Of a DNA stretch of 17,939 bases, positions 8,361 to 16,959 are shown piece by piece. The stretch is from contig WPIO01000102.1 of NCBI GenBank assembly GCA_009760855.2, positions 1,490,001-1,507,939 of the forward strand, given 5' to 3'. This DNA is from Cristatella mucedo (lineage: Eukaryota; Bryozoa; Phylactolaemata; Cristatellidae). Position numbers and translations under genes: made by a program. Numbering within the stretch: position 1 is the first letter of the stretch; each line of letters begins with the position of its first letter. The notes under the pieces were generated by a model. The model did not search any database, was not told the origin of the DNA, and worked only from the letters and a program-made list of their open reading frames with translations.

Positions 8361-8815
8361 TTTATTTAATGTCAAATTATTTAAACAATCATTATTTTTT
8401 ATTTGTGCCATTTCTTTATTGTCAAAAATACAAGCTGAGTATTCTCCATAATCTTGAAAATCTACATCAATGAATTTTTTTGTCACCACAAATCTCACAT
8501 CATTCTTTAAGCAACAATTTTGCCGCTTAAAGATTTAGTATAATTGTTTATCTTTGCTTTTTGTTGTGTTTGTCATTTATTTATCCATACATAGCTTTGT
8601 TTGTGATCTGCACCTGAATCCAAAAATATCCAAATTAGTATGTCGTGGAGGCTTGGTGTTTTTGTGGTTAATTATACGGTTTTTTTGCCTCGCAAAACAA
8701 GCAGTATGCGAATTAAGTATTAATCTTGGCTCATTACGGCATTATCAATGTATGTAAAAAATAGGTATTGTTTTGTGTATTGCAATTATTTTTTTCCAAT
8801 TAATTATTCTATCAT
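8361..8815. other. Spacer between the coiled-coil gene and the helical protein gene
   Basis: Apart from the possible upstream extension of the coiled-coil gene (to 8498), I see no gene. A 67-codon plus-strand frame (8554-8757) starts with TTG and reads as random hydrophobic sequence. No terminator hairpin was found behind the helical protein gene. Confidence 0.4.
8396..8425 (-). promoter_or_regulatory. Candidate promoter for the coiled-coil gene
   Basis: On the minus strand a perfect TTGACA (8425-8420) is followed after 18 bases by TAAAAA (8401-8396), four of six for a -10 box. Transcription would start about 30 bases before the ATG at 8360, which favours that start over the longer frames. 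AT-rich context makes chance matches likely. Confidence 0.25.
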
Positions 8816-9469
8816 CTATTGAGCTATCTGCAGCATAGATAGCTGTGTTAAATCATAGGCTGATTCAAAGGCTGCTGTAATTCTATTTATCTCATTTTTA
8901 TTGAGATATAGATTCTCAGTAAATTTTATGTAGCTTTTCATTAGAATGTCCAATTGTTCTTTTGTTTTGCCCGCCATTTCGTTTACAACCTTAAAATATT
9001 TCATTCTTGTTGCTGGGTCGTTGTTTTGAATTACTTCGATCATTTCTATCAAGTCGTCATAAAGAGATTGAATTAGCTCAAATATTCTATCTAATCTTTC
9101 TCTTTTCTCCAGTAATGGCTTTGTAAAATTATCTTTTTTTTGCAATTTATTTAAGTCACTTGCCACAGTTGCTTCAAATACTGGCTGCAAATCTTGAACA
9201 TTTGCCTCTTCTTGTGTTGTATTGTTGCTTTGATCTTGCTGAAAAGGCTCGTGCGTTTGTATTTTGGAACGCTCTCGATATTCATCTCCGTTAAAAAGCT
9301 CATGAATTATATTTTCGGCAATCGAATTTTTTATCTGTAGGTTGATGTTACTTTCTTGCTTTGCCTCACTGGCTGCAATTTCTTGATTAGTTGATTTTTG
9401 TCGCTCGCCATGCTTTTTGGCACGATATTCAGACAAATTGGCAACTATTGCTTTAGCTCTTTCCTCCAT
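8816..9469 (-). CDS. Helical protein of unknown function behind infB, 217 residues
   Basis: No family is recognised. The N-terminal half (about 1-110) is hydrophilic and rich in Gln, Asn, Glu and Lys, probably disordered. The C-terminal half (about 115-217) reads as three or four amphipathic helices with regularly spaced Leu, Ile and Met, suggesting a helical bundle or coiled-coil interaction domain. There is no signal peptide or membrane segment, so it should be cytoplasmic. Its ATG lies five bases after the infB stop codon, with no ribosome binding site between them, which points to transcription and probably translation coupled to infB. The usual gene here is rbfA, but this protein is about twice as long as RbfA and shows no KH-like pattern I can identify. 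Confidence 0.75.
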   Translation of the reverse strand: MEERAKAIVANLSEYRAKKHGERQKSTNQEIAASEAKQESNINLQIKNSIAENIIHELFNGDEYRERSKIQTHEPFQQDQSNNTTQEEANVQDLQPVFEATVASDLNKLQKKDNFTKPLLEKRERLDRIFELIQSLYDDLIEMIEVIQNNDPATRMKYFKVVNEMAGKTKEQLDILMKSYIKFTENLYLNKNEINRITAAFESAYDLTQLSMLQIAQ

Positions 9470-9474
9470 ATGAT

Positions 9475-12015
9475 TTATTTAATTATTTGCTTTTCCTCGC
9501 TAATAAAGTAAAATTCTAAAATGTCTCCCATTTGAATTTCATTGTAGTTTTTAATTTTTACACCACAGTCGTAACCATTTCCAACTTCCTTCACTTCCTC
9601 TTTTGCACGTCGTAATGAGTCTATCGTTCCTATGTGAATCACTGCATCGTTACGCAATATCTTTACATTGTTGCTGCGATCTATTTTTCCATTTAAAACA
9701 TAGCAACCAGCAGCAAGGTCTTTTTTTCCTGCATTGAAAACTTGTTTTACCTGAGCCTTTCCAGTTATAACCTCTTTTCTTATTGGATCAAGAAGATCCG
9801 AAAGAATGATTTTTAATCTATCGGTTAGTTCGTATACTATTGAGAAAGTTTCAACTGTGACTTGCTTTTCGCTTGATAGTTTTTTTGCCCTTGGGTCTTG
9901 TTTTACATTGAAGCCAAAAACCAAAGCCTTAAAGGAAGCGGCAGCTTGAATATCAGATTCATTAATTGGACCGACACCGCAGTGTACAATTTTGATGGTA
10001 ATTGATGGGTGATGAATTGACATAACCAATCCCACCACAACCTCTATCGATCCCTCAACATCGGTTTTAATGACAATGCATACTTCTTTTTGCTCTCTAA
10101 TTTTTTTTATTTGAGCGAATGGATCTCCACCTTCCTCCATTGCTGCAGGGCGACTGGTGTTTATGTGTTGTTCTATTGATTTTCTACTGAAATGGCCTGC
10201 AAATTTTCTCATCTGTTTATCGTCTGTGAAGACTAAAAATTTGTCTCCAGATTTTGGAGTTGCGTCAAGTCCCATTATTTGCACTGGTTCTGATGGAAGT
10301 GCACTTTTAACATTTTTATTAGAATCGTTAATCATAGATCTTACCTTGCCACAAACCGCTCCAACTAAAATCATTTCGCCTTGTTTTAGCGTTCCAGCCT
10401 GAACCAATACCGTGGCAATTGGGCCGCGATCCTTGTCTAATCTGGATTCTAAAATTAATCCACGAGCATTGCAATTTATTGGACTTTTTAACTCCAATAC
10501 TTCCGCTTGAAGCAATACAGCCTGCAATAATTCCTCTAGGCCAGTTTTATTTTTGGCGGAAACGGGGACTAAAATTGCATCTCCACCATATTCCTCACTC
10601 ACTATTTCGTATCGCATTAATTCGTTTTTTATTTTTTCAAAATCTGCATTAGGGCGATCCATTTTATTTATTGCCACTACAACCGGAACGCCAGCTTTTT
10701 TAATGTGCTGAATTGCCTCGATAGTTTGTGGCATTATTCCGTCATCGGCAGCCACAACAAGTATTACTATATCTGTTGCGTTTGCACCTCTGGCTCGCAT
10801 TTCGCTGAAGGCCGCGTGACCGGGAGTGTCTATGAAGGTCACCTTATCGCCAGTTGATGTTTTGGCGGAGTAAGCTCCGATGTGCTGAGTTATGCCCCCA
10901 CTTTCTTTTTCTGCAACATTTGCTGATCTAATGGCATCTAGAATTGATGTTTTTCCGTGGTCTACGTGACCCATGACAGTAACAACTGGAGCTCTTGGCT
11001 TTGGCTCCTCTTCAGAATAAGAAGAGAAAAGCTCTTCAAATTTTAGGTCTAGATCCATGACGACTCTTTTGGTTTTCTTTTTAAATTCTATTGCTACCAG
11101 CTCTGCCGTTTCTATATCTATTATGTCGTTGATGGTAAGTCTTAATCCCATCATCATTAGTTTTTTCATTAGCTCGCCAGATTTGACTGCCATTGCCTGA
11201 GCCAAGTCTCCAACCGTCATTTCGTTATGCAGCTCAATTTCTTCGCTATTTTTAACTATTTGCCTACGAAATTGAAAGTTTGTTGATGTTCTGGTTTTTT
11301 TTCTCGCAGTGCTTCTGTTTGCATCGGAACCAGAAGCACTTTTAATAACGATAGAAGCACCGTAAAGTTTTTCATATTCTTCTATGTCTATGTCGTCTAT
11401 CGCGTGGATGCTTAAATCTATTTCTTCCGCAGATTCGTTGATAATTCCCTTTAGTCCGTATTTTTCAACTACTTTTTCGTTTCGAGGTTTTTTTAATTTA
11501 TTTTTTGATATAGGTGCTTTTTCTTCAACCTCATCCGTCATTGGCTGATGTTTTATTTTTTCTTCATGGTTGGCAGGATGTTGATGTTTTGGAGCTGATA
11601 TATCCAAAATTTCTGCAGACAGCAGAAGTCCACCAATTGGCTCTAAAGTTTTTGCCTGTTCTTCATCTTGATTCGTTATGTCATTGGTTGGAATTTCTAT
11701 TTCTTGTTTTAATGAAATGTCTGCTGATTTTACGGCGGTCTCTTTGGTTTTGTTTAGTAGATCTATTTCCGCCATCCTAATGCTTTCCATTCTGGCCTGA
11801 AGCTCTTGCTCAGTTAGAGATGTATTATTGTAGCTATCATGACGGCCTCTTGTGCTATTTACAGTTGGTGCTGCTGAACTGCCGTCCATATTTAATACGT
11901 TTTTTACAGCCTTGTCTATTGTTTTCTGAATCGCATCTTGCGATAGCGAAAGATTTAATGAAAGCCTGGGCTTTTTTACAATTTCTGGCTTGGCTTCGTT
12001 GTTATTTTCTGTCAT
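9475..12015 (-). CDS. infB: Translation initiation factor IF-2
   Basis: IF-2 is the GTPase that places initiator fMet-tRNA on the 30S subunit and promotes 50S joining. Numbered from the ATG at 12015 (846 residues), the order is: a long charged linker (about 1-255); the IF2_N helical domain (about 260-318); the G domain with G1 G-H-V-D-H-G-K-T at 349-356, a G2 G-G-I-T-Q-H-I-G at 373-380, G3 D-T-P-G-H at 396-400, G4 N-K-M-D at 450-453 and G5 S-A-K at 486-488; then beta-barrel domains and the C2 fMet-tRNA-binding domain near the end (G-Y-D-C-G-V-K-I). All GTP-binding motifs are intact and the length is normal. The frame extends 15 codons upstream to a TTG at 12060, but the ATG start matches the usual alphaproteobacterial beginning (M-T-E followed shortly by K-K-P-R-L-S-L). 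A gene of unknown function follows five bases later. nusA, its usual upstream partner, is absent. Confidence 0.97.
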   Translation of the reverse strand: MTENNNEAKPEIVKKPRLSLNLSLSQDAIQKTIDKAVKNVLNMDGSSAAPTVNSTRGRHDSYNNTSLTEQELQARMESIRMAEIDLLNKTKETAVKSADISLKQEIEIPTNDITNQDEEQAKTLEPIGGLLLSAEILDISAPKHQHPANHEEKIKHQPMTDEVEEKAPISKNKLKKPRNEKVVEKYGLKGIINESAEEIDLSIHAIDDIDIEEYEKLYGASIVIKSASGSDANRSTARKKTRTSTNFQFRRQIVKNSEEIELHNEMTVGDLAQAMAVKSGELMKKLMMMGLRLTINDIIDIETAELVAIEFKKKTKRVVMDLDLKFEELFSSYSEEEPKPRAPVVTVMGHVDHGKTSILDAIRSANVAEKESGGITQHIGAYSAKTSTGDKVTFIDTPGHAAFSEMRARGANATDIVILVVAADDGIMPQTIEAIQHIKKAGVPVVVAINKMDRPNADFEKIKNELMRYEIVSEEYGGDAILVPVSAKNKTGLEELLQAVLLQAEVLELKSPINCNARGLILESRLDKDRGPIATVLVQAGTLKQGEMILVGAVCGKVRSMINDSNKNVKSALPSEPVQIMGLDATPKSGDKFLVFTDDKQMRKFAGHFSRKSIEQHINTSRPAAMEEGGDPFAQIKKIREQKEVCIVIKTDVEGSIEVVVGLVMSIHHPSITIKIVHCGVGPINESDIQAAASFKALVFGFNVKQDPRAKKLSSEKQVTVETFSIVYELTDRLKIILSDLLDPIRKEVITGKAQVKQVFNAGKKDLAAGCYVLNGKIDRSNNVKILRNDAVIHIGTIDSLRRAKEEVKEVGNGYDCGVKIKNYNEIQMGDILEFYFISEEKQIIK

Positions 12016-12742
12016 TTTTATCGCGTCATAAAAAATTTTTTTTAATGAATGAGATTGCAATATTTTAATAATAAAGGGGAAAATGAAAAATATTGCCCCT
12101 TGCTGATGTTTTTTTCTTTATAGTGCCATTTTTTTTGTCTTTGACATGATAGATGTTGAATTGAATTTAACGATTTTTCGCTATTTTTATCATATTAATG
12201 TTGTTTTTTTGGCGATAGGGGCGTTATGGCCACTCTTGCGTTATTGCCCTTATTTATTGCCTAATAATTTTGACATAAATTTATATATTATTTGCTTGTT
12301 GATTGGCAATTATGCCGTGATGATTTAAATAATAAATCAATTAGATTTTCTTACGAGGGCTTTTTTCAATCCATTTTACCGTAAATTGTTGTTTGCCTAC
12401 ATCTATACAAAATATACAATTTTTATGCTTCTTGACTGGGTGCTTATGGTTTGTTTTTGGTGATTATTTTTATTGATTCGAGTTGCTGTGTTTTATATTA
12501 ACAATTAATAAAATTATATAGTAACAAGAAAATTTCAACAATAAGCCATCTTGATAGTATATTTAATGGGCGGAATAATTAGAGCTCGTTTCATCTATAA
12601 TTATAGCAGTAATTGCGGTAATATTCATTATGATGTGGTTACGATGTTAACTTACTTAAATGCCAAAGAGTATGCTATATATTTATTATTTGCTTAACAA
12701 TAAATTGCAACCACAACTTTCAACCTGTTTTTTTACCTGCTG
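12016..12742. other. Long spacer between ald and infB
   Basis: About 730 bases lie between the 3' end of ald and the start of infB, the site where nusA would be expected. I find no nusA remnant. There is an imperfect G4/C4 inverted repeat (A-A-G-G-G-G at 12074-12079 and C-C-C-C-T-T at 12096-12101) in the infB leader, a perfect AT hairpin at 12321-12339, and a 60-codon hydrophobic plus-strand frame (12146-12328) that I judge doubtful. No tRNA was seen. Confidence 0.5.
12321..12339. repeat. Perfect 7-base inverted repeat
   Basis: TGATTTA at 12321-12327 pairs with TAAATCA at 12333-12339 across a five-base loop. It is purely A-T apart from one pair on each arm, so a stable terminator is unlikely. 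It covers the stop codon of a doubtful 60-codon frame. It could be a protein-binding palindrome or chance. Confidence 0.4.
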
Positions 12743-13852
12743 CTAAAGTATTTCTTCCAGAGGGATATATTTTTGATTTAATGAATCTGCAATAGCCTTA
12801 TAGGTTATATGGCCAGCGTGAACATTGACACCATTTTTAATGTGTTTATTTTGGGTTACGGCTTTTAATGGATCCATTGCGATTTCTAATACATATGGCA
12901 GAATTGCCGCTTCCAGAGCTCGAGAAGAAGTTTGTGGAACAGCACCAGGCATGTTGGCTACACAGTAGTGTAATACATCATCAATTTCGTAGACTGGATC
13001 TAGGTGGGTTGTTGCTTTTGAAGTTTCAAAGCATCCACCCTGATCTATAGAAACATCCACCAAAACCGATCCAGGTTGCATGGTTTTTAACATGTCTCTC
13101 GTGATCATTTTTGGCGCAGTTGCACCTGGCACCAAAACTGCTCCCACAACAATATTGCTATTTACTATTTGTTCTCTAACCGTTGCCGATGTTGCATAAA
13201 GCATTGTTGCTCTGTTGCCAAATATCTCTTCCAAATATCTAAGTCTTGTAAGAGATTTATCCATAATTACCACTCGCGCACCAGAGCCTATTGCCATCAT
13301 TGCTGCACTAGTTCCAACTATTCCGCCCCCTATTATTAGTACCTTTCCTGGTTCGGTTCCAGGCACGCCACTTAGCAAAACTCCGCTGCCACCCTGTGGT
13401 TTGGTTAGAAAATATGATCCTTGTTGAATTGCCATTCTTCCCGCAACTTGGCTCATAGGAGTTAGAAGAGGCAGACTGTTGTTGTTGTCGGTTATTGTTT
13501 CAAAGGCTATTCCCGTTGCTCCAGTTGCCAAAAGTCCTTTGGTTAAGTTTGCGTCTGGTGCTAAGTGTAGGTAAGAAAAAATAATCTGCCCAGGACGAAT
13601 TATTGCCAATTCTGAAGGCTGAGGCTCTTTTACCTTCACTATCATGTCACATTCACCAAAAAGTGTGGCACGAGAAACAACTCTGCCGCCAGAGGCCATG
13701 TAATCCGCATCGGAATATCCAATTCCTTCGCCGGCAGATCTTTCAACCATAACTGGAATATGATGGCTAACCAATTCCGCCACTCCATTAGGAGAAAGGG
13801 CGACCCGTGCTTCCGCAGTTTTGATTTCTTTTGCCAAACCAACTGTAATCAT
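12743..13852 (-). CDS. ald: Alanine dehydrogenase
   Basis: Ald reversibly converts L-alanine and NAD+ to pyruvate, ammonia and NADH in the cytoplasm, letting a cell burn alanine as carbon and nitrogen or make it from pyruvate. The 369-residue length is that of the family. The N-terminal substrate domain has Arg16 in E-A-R-V-A-L-S-P, Lys75 in K-V-K-E-P and His96 in S-Y-L-H-L-A, equivalent to the known substrate and catalytic residues. The NAD-binding Rossmann fold shows G-G-G-I-V-G at 175-180 with Asp198 in V-I-M-D-K for the ribose. Asp270 in D-V-S-I-D-Q-G-G matches the catalytic aspartate, and A-N-M-P-G-A-V-P at 299-306 is also characteristic. Nothing is missing, so the enzyme should be active. 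The related transhydrogenase alpha subunit is less likely because the chain ends at the normal Ald C-terminus. It is transcribed alone, divergent from tolB. Confidence 0.96.
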   Translation of the reverse strand: MITVGLAKEIKTAEARVALSPNGVAELVSHHIPVMVERSAGEGIGYSDADYMASGGRVVSRATLFGECDMIVKVKEPQPSELAIIRPGQIIFSYLHLAPDANLTKGLLATGATGIAFETITDNNNSLPLLTPMSQVAGRMAIQQGSYFLTKPQGGSGVLLSGVPGTEPGKVLIIGGGIVGTSAAMMAIGSGARVVIMDKSLTRLRYLEEIFGNRATMLYATSATVREQIVNSNIVVGAVLVPGATAPKMITRDMLKTMQPGSVLVDVSIDQGGCFETSKATTHLDPVYEIDDVLHYCVANMPGAVPQTSSRALEAAILPYVLEIAMDPLKAVTQNKHIKNGVNVHAGHITYKAIADSLNQKYIPLEEIL

Positions 13853-14120
13853 AGGAAAAATAGATTATCTAGACAATAAACATATCGCATATAGAATCCA
13901 GTCAAAATAAAAAACAAGTAAATATATTTTGACTATTTATTTCTTATAAATGAATGAAATTTTTGATCATCATTGTGATATTGATGGTTAATTTTTTGTT
14001 GGTTTTTATAATTGCCATATTTACAGCTTGATAATAAAAAAACATCGTTCTGGATTGGATTTATTTGTTGATATGTTGTCGATTGTTTCGATTGTTGTTT
14101 ATTATTAAATAGCCCAAATT
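13853..14120. other. Divergent control region between ald and tolB
   Basis: Both neighbouring genes read outward from these 268 bases, so both promoters should be here. A candidate for ald is listed separately. On the tolB side GATTGTT occurs twice nine bases apart (14081-14087 and 14090-14096), followed by T-A-T-T-A-T close to the start. No ribosome binding site precedes either start codon. Confidence 0.5.
13877..13905 (-). promoter_or_regulatory. Candidate promoter for ald
   Basis: On the minus strand TTGACT (13905-13900) is followed after 17 bases by TGTTTA (13882-13877). The -35 is five of six but the -10 only three of six. Transcription would begin about 20 bases before the ATG at 13852. 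Confidence 0.3.
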
Positions 14121-15413
14121 ATGATGTTAAAGTTGATGCTATGTGGCCTTTTGGTTTTAATGGGTGATGGATTTGCTTCTGCGTCAGAAGAGGCTGAAGT
14201 TATTAATGTTTATGGGCAAAAAACTCTTAATATTTCTGTTGGGCTTGGCAAAATTGCCGTCCCATCTTTGGCCAAAAATCATGAAGATCGCCTTGTGCTA
14301 ATAAACGAAACAATAGCCAGCAATCTGCGTGGTACTGGAATTTTTGAGGTTTTTCTCTCTCCTAAAGATTATGGTGCTAATTATGCTGTAAGCTATAAAT
14401 TGAGCGTAGTTGGCATGGATGATGCTTTGCCGAGATTTGCCTTAAAGGTTTATGTTTTTGACAATCTGAAAAAAAATGTTATTCTATCTGCTGATTATAG
14501 TTTTGCTTTGGGGGATGTTGTTTTTGTTGCTCACAAGATATCCAATGCAGTAATGATGGCAACTTCCGGAATTCCTGGCTATTTTACCTCTAAAATTGTG
14601 TTTGTCAGCGATGCTAAAGATGGCTATTTGACTGTTAATGGAGGAAAAAAACTATCCATTATGGATCAGGATGGCGATAATTTAAAATTTCTAACCAAAG
14701 GCGGCGGTTTTGTTTCTTCGCCAACTATTTTTGCCGGTGGGAAAAAGATATTATATACCTCTTATAATGGAGGGGTGCCTAGAGCAAAAGTGGCAGATAT
14801 GGTTGCAAAAACAATTCAAGATATATCGATTGCCATTCCAGATCTTAAGCCTTACCAGATAGTTTCTCCTGTTTTTTCTAAAAACGACAAACTTTTGGCC
14901 TTTACAATAATAGAGCATGATAAGGCAAATATTTATTTAATGGATGTTGGTACTAAAGCGGTAACCAGATTGACTGATGGCGGCATTAATGTTACTCCAG
15001 ATTTTTCCCCCGATGGCAGCAAGGTTGTTTATAGTTCCGATGTTATGAATGGTAAACATGATCTTTATATATTGGATCTAAGTACCAAAAAAAGAACCAA
15101 AATCACCTCAATGAAGGGTTCCTATAACGAGCCAGTCTGGTCTCCTGATGGGCGTTATATTGCCTTTACCAAAATACTAAAAAATGTTTTTCATATAGGA
15201 ATTATAGATTCAGAAGGTAATAATGAAATTATTCTATACAGTAGCTTTCTTTCGGAACATCCAACTTGGTGTCCCAACTCTAATGAGATTGCTTTTTCAA
15301 CTAAAAGAGGAAGAAAGGACAAAAGTATTATAAAATTTATTTCACTTGAGGGTAAAGAGCTTCGCACTCTTTCTACCGATGAATCTTTGCAGGATCCTGT
15401 TTGGATGTCTTAA
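14121..15413 (+). CDS. tolB: Tol-Pal system periplasmic beta-propeller protein TolB
   Basis: TolB binds Pal and helps the Tol-Pal machine keep the outer membrane attached during constriction. Residues 1 to about 21 form a signal peptide (hydrophobic core L-M-L-C-G-L-L-V-L-M, then A-S-A). The N-terminal alpha/beta domain runs to about 145 and ends in G-I-P-G-Y-F at 150-155, followed by M-D-Q-D-G-D-N at 181-187, both typical of TolB at the junction with the six-bladed propeller. Propeller blades carry the usual F-S-P-D-G-S-K and W-S-P-D-G-R-Y motifs in the last third. At 430 residues it is close to normal, but the N-domain looks shortened near residues 80-90, where a loop containing a tryptophan normally sits. 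tolQ, tolR, tolA and pal are not in the window; instead a VirB8-like gene follows 12 bases later, probably in one transcript. Confidence 0.95.
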   Translation: MMLKLMLCGLLVLMGDGFASASEEAEVINVYGQKTLNISVGLGKIAVPSLAKNHEDRLVLINETIASNLRGTGIFEVFLSPKDYGANYAVSYKLSVVGMDDALPRFALKVYVFDNLKKNVILSADYSFALGDVVFVAHKISNAVMMATSGIPGYFTSKIVFVSDAKDGYLTVNGGKKLSIMDQDGDNLKFLTKGGGFVSSPTIFAGGKKILYTSYNGGVPRAKVADMVAKTIQDISIAIPDLKPYQIVSPVFSKNDKLLAFTIIEHDKANIYLMDVGTKAVTRLTDGGINVTPDFSPDGSKVVYSSDVMNGKHDLYILDLSTKKRTKITSMKGSYNEPVWSPDGRYIAFTKILKNVFHIGIIDSEGNNEIILYSSFLSEHPTWCPNSNEIAFSTKRGRKDKSIIKFISLEGKELRTLSTDESLQDPVWMS

Positions 15414-15425
15414 TATTTTATTGAA

Positions 15426-16187
15426 ATGGATTACATTAAAATAGAAAAAAACCAAGCATTTGCACCAAAATCAATGATTGAGGACGGCTCCTATTTTTCC
15501 GAATCTATCAAGTGGTATAATGAGTCTTTTTTGGCTCCCATTGCCAACGCTGCAACCTATTTGGTTTTTACTCTCATTTATGGTTTTTGCGTCTATTTGG
15601 CTTTTAATGTTGCGATAAAGATGCTTCCAGTCCACGAAAAAAGATCTATGGCGGTGTTTTTTAATCGCACTCTGGATACTAAATTAAATGTTACTCATTT
15701 GGATAGATTTGCGGGTCAGTCCGCCAATATTGTAATGCCCATGATAGAAAACTACATCATGCAAAGGGAGTCGTATGCCCTTGGCACGGCGAAAAATGCA
15801 ATTGATTTTATTAAAAACAAAAAAGTTTTCATACAAAATCATTCATATCCAGCAGTTTATAAAGATTTTATGACAAGCGTAGATGCTTATGACAGTGCTG
15901 CTGGGCTTTTTATGACTGCGGGAGTGGAAACAAAAGTTAACATAGTTAGCTCTGATTTTTTTATAGAAAATGATGGTTTTTTTGCCAAACTATCTCGCTC
16001 ATTTTTGCCAACAGAAGTGCCAAAAAATACTGTTTTACAAATTCAAACAAAAAACACTCGTGGAGGTAATTATAATTGGCTAATAAAAATCAGTTATAAT
16101 TTTGATATTGTTAGAAATGCGCAAACAAAACAGCATGGCAAGGTTAGCTTTGTTGTTACTAAGTATAATATAAAGCAAATTAAATAA
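15426..16187 (+). CDS. virB8: VirB8-like inner-membrane component of a type IV secretion system
   Basis: VirB8 is a bitopic inner-membrane protein whose periplasmic NTF2-like domain helps assemble the type IV secretion channel. This 253-residue protein has the family layout: a short cytoplasmic part with the W-Y-N-E motif at 30-33, one membrane segment at about 38-62, then a periplasmic domain of about 190 residues. The signature Y-I-M-Q-R-E-S-Y at 110-117 corresponds to the conserved Y-x-x-x-R-E-x-Y helix, and the ending with W-L-I-K-I-S-Y matches the last strands. The N-P-x-G turn involved in dimer contacts is not recognisable at the expected place (about 153-165). No other vir/rvh gene is nearby, so this may be one of the divergent extra VirB8 copies known in Rickettsiales. 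It is likely cotranscribed with tolB. Confidence 0.85.
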   Translation: MDYIKIEKNQAFAPKSMIEDGSYFSESIKWYNESFLAPIANAATYLVFTLIYGFCVYLAFNVAIKMLPVHEKRSMAVFFNRTLDTKLNVTHLDRFAGQSANIVMPMIENYIMQRESYALGTAKNAIDFIKNKKVFIQNHSYPAVYKDFMTSVDAYDSAAGLFMTAGVETKVNIVSSDFFIENDGFFAKLSRSFLPTEVPKNTVLQIQTKNTRGGNYNWLIKISYNFDIVRNAQTKQHGKVSFVVTKYNIKQIK

Positions 16188-16443
16188 CTTCATTCGTTCT
16201 TCCTGTTTTTGCTTTTTTGACATTTATTCATCGGTCGCCATATTGTGTTCTGACGGGCTGCTTGCTCGATTTTTTTATTTGAAAGGTTAGTTTTGCTGTT
16301 ACCCAATATTCCATCAGGTCAATAAAATGGCTGATTTTTTTCAATTGATCTTTTTTGCTAACTTTTTTGGTCAGATTTGCTGTAGTTGCAATTGCTATGT
16401 TTTTTTCTGCTTAATGCGTTATGGATTATGTGTTTATTTTGTC

Positions 16444-16466
16444 ATTAAGTAAAAAAATTGCTTAAT
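16444..16466 (+). terminator. AT-rich hairpin followed by T runs (weak terminator candidate)
   Basis: ATTAAGTAA at 16444-16452 can pair with TTGCTTAAT at 16458-16466 (nine pairs, one of them G-U) around a five-base A loop. TTTTA follows, and a longer T run comes about 10 bases on. The stem has only one G-C pair and lies some 260 bases after virB8, so termination strength is doubtful. Confidence 0.25.
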
Positions 16467-16680
16467 TTTATAACGTTTTTTTGCTATTGTGGTGTATTTT
16501 TCGCAACTATTAATGGAATATTGTTTGGTCGGCTTACCTTTTTCGTTATGTGATTTATTCGGTGTGATTTTTTGGTGGCTGCTGGTGGAATATTTTTTGT
16601 CAGATTGTCGCTTTTTCGGCCGTGTGTTGTGTTGTATCTTATTTCTATTGAGAGCTATGGTGCACTTTTATTCTGATAAA

Positions 16681-16735
16681 TTTTTGCAATCTGAGGCTAC
16701 AAAATTAACATATCCCTGAATTTTTTTGCAATCTG
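16681..16735 (+). repeat. 13-base direct repeat, 42-base offset
   Basis: TTTTTGCAATCTG occurs at 16681-16693 and again at 16723-16735. Flanking bases are partly similar (CTG upstream and a G-rich stretch downstream). It may be a small duplication. Confidence 0.6.
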
Positions 16736-16895
16736 CGGTGGCTCTATGGTCATAAAATCATTTGCGATCAATAGCTGTGCCGATGGGCATAGTCAAGTGT
16801 TGAGGTTTGATTTTTTTATCTTATTATGGCAGTATTTGGCTTTGTTTGTGTTGGTCATCAATTTTTAATTTATTGATTTTTTTGCCTTGGCTTTA

Positions 16896-16924
16896 TTGAC
16901 AACATTGACGTTTTGAATGATAAT
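16896..16924 (+). promoter_or_regulatory. Orphan near-consensus sigma70 promoter, plus strand
   Basis: TTGACA at 16896-16901 is a perfect -35 box. After exactly 17 bases comes GATAAT at 16919-16924, five of six for the -10. A second -10 element, T-G-A-T-A-T-A-A-T at 16948-16956, is a perfect extended -10 but lacks a good -35. Transcription would run towards the 3' end of hemC on its opposite strand, through a 48-codon frame (16960-17106). Confidence 0.45.
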
Positions 16925-16959
16925 ATTTTCTTTCCATAATTACGCCATGATATAATTTA

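Noticed and set aside
8554-8757. 67-codon plus-strand frame
   Set aside because: TTG start, no ribosome binding site, random-looking hydrophobic sequence.
12146-12328. 60-codon plus-strand frame with two hydrophobic stretches
   Set aside because: A TTGACA overlaps its start, so it cannot serve as its promoter. There is no ribosome binding site, and hydrophobic frames are common in T-rich spacers.
16489-16719. 76-codon hydrophobic plus-strand frame
   Set aside because: It starts with GTG without a ribosome binding site. The Phe/Leu/Cys-rich content follows from the extreme T and G bias of the spacer.
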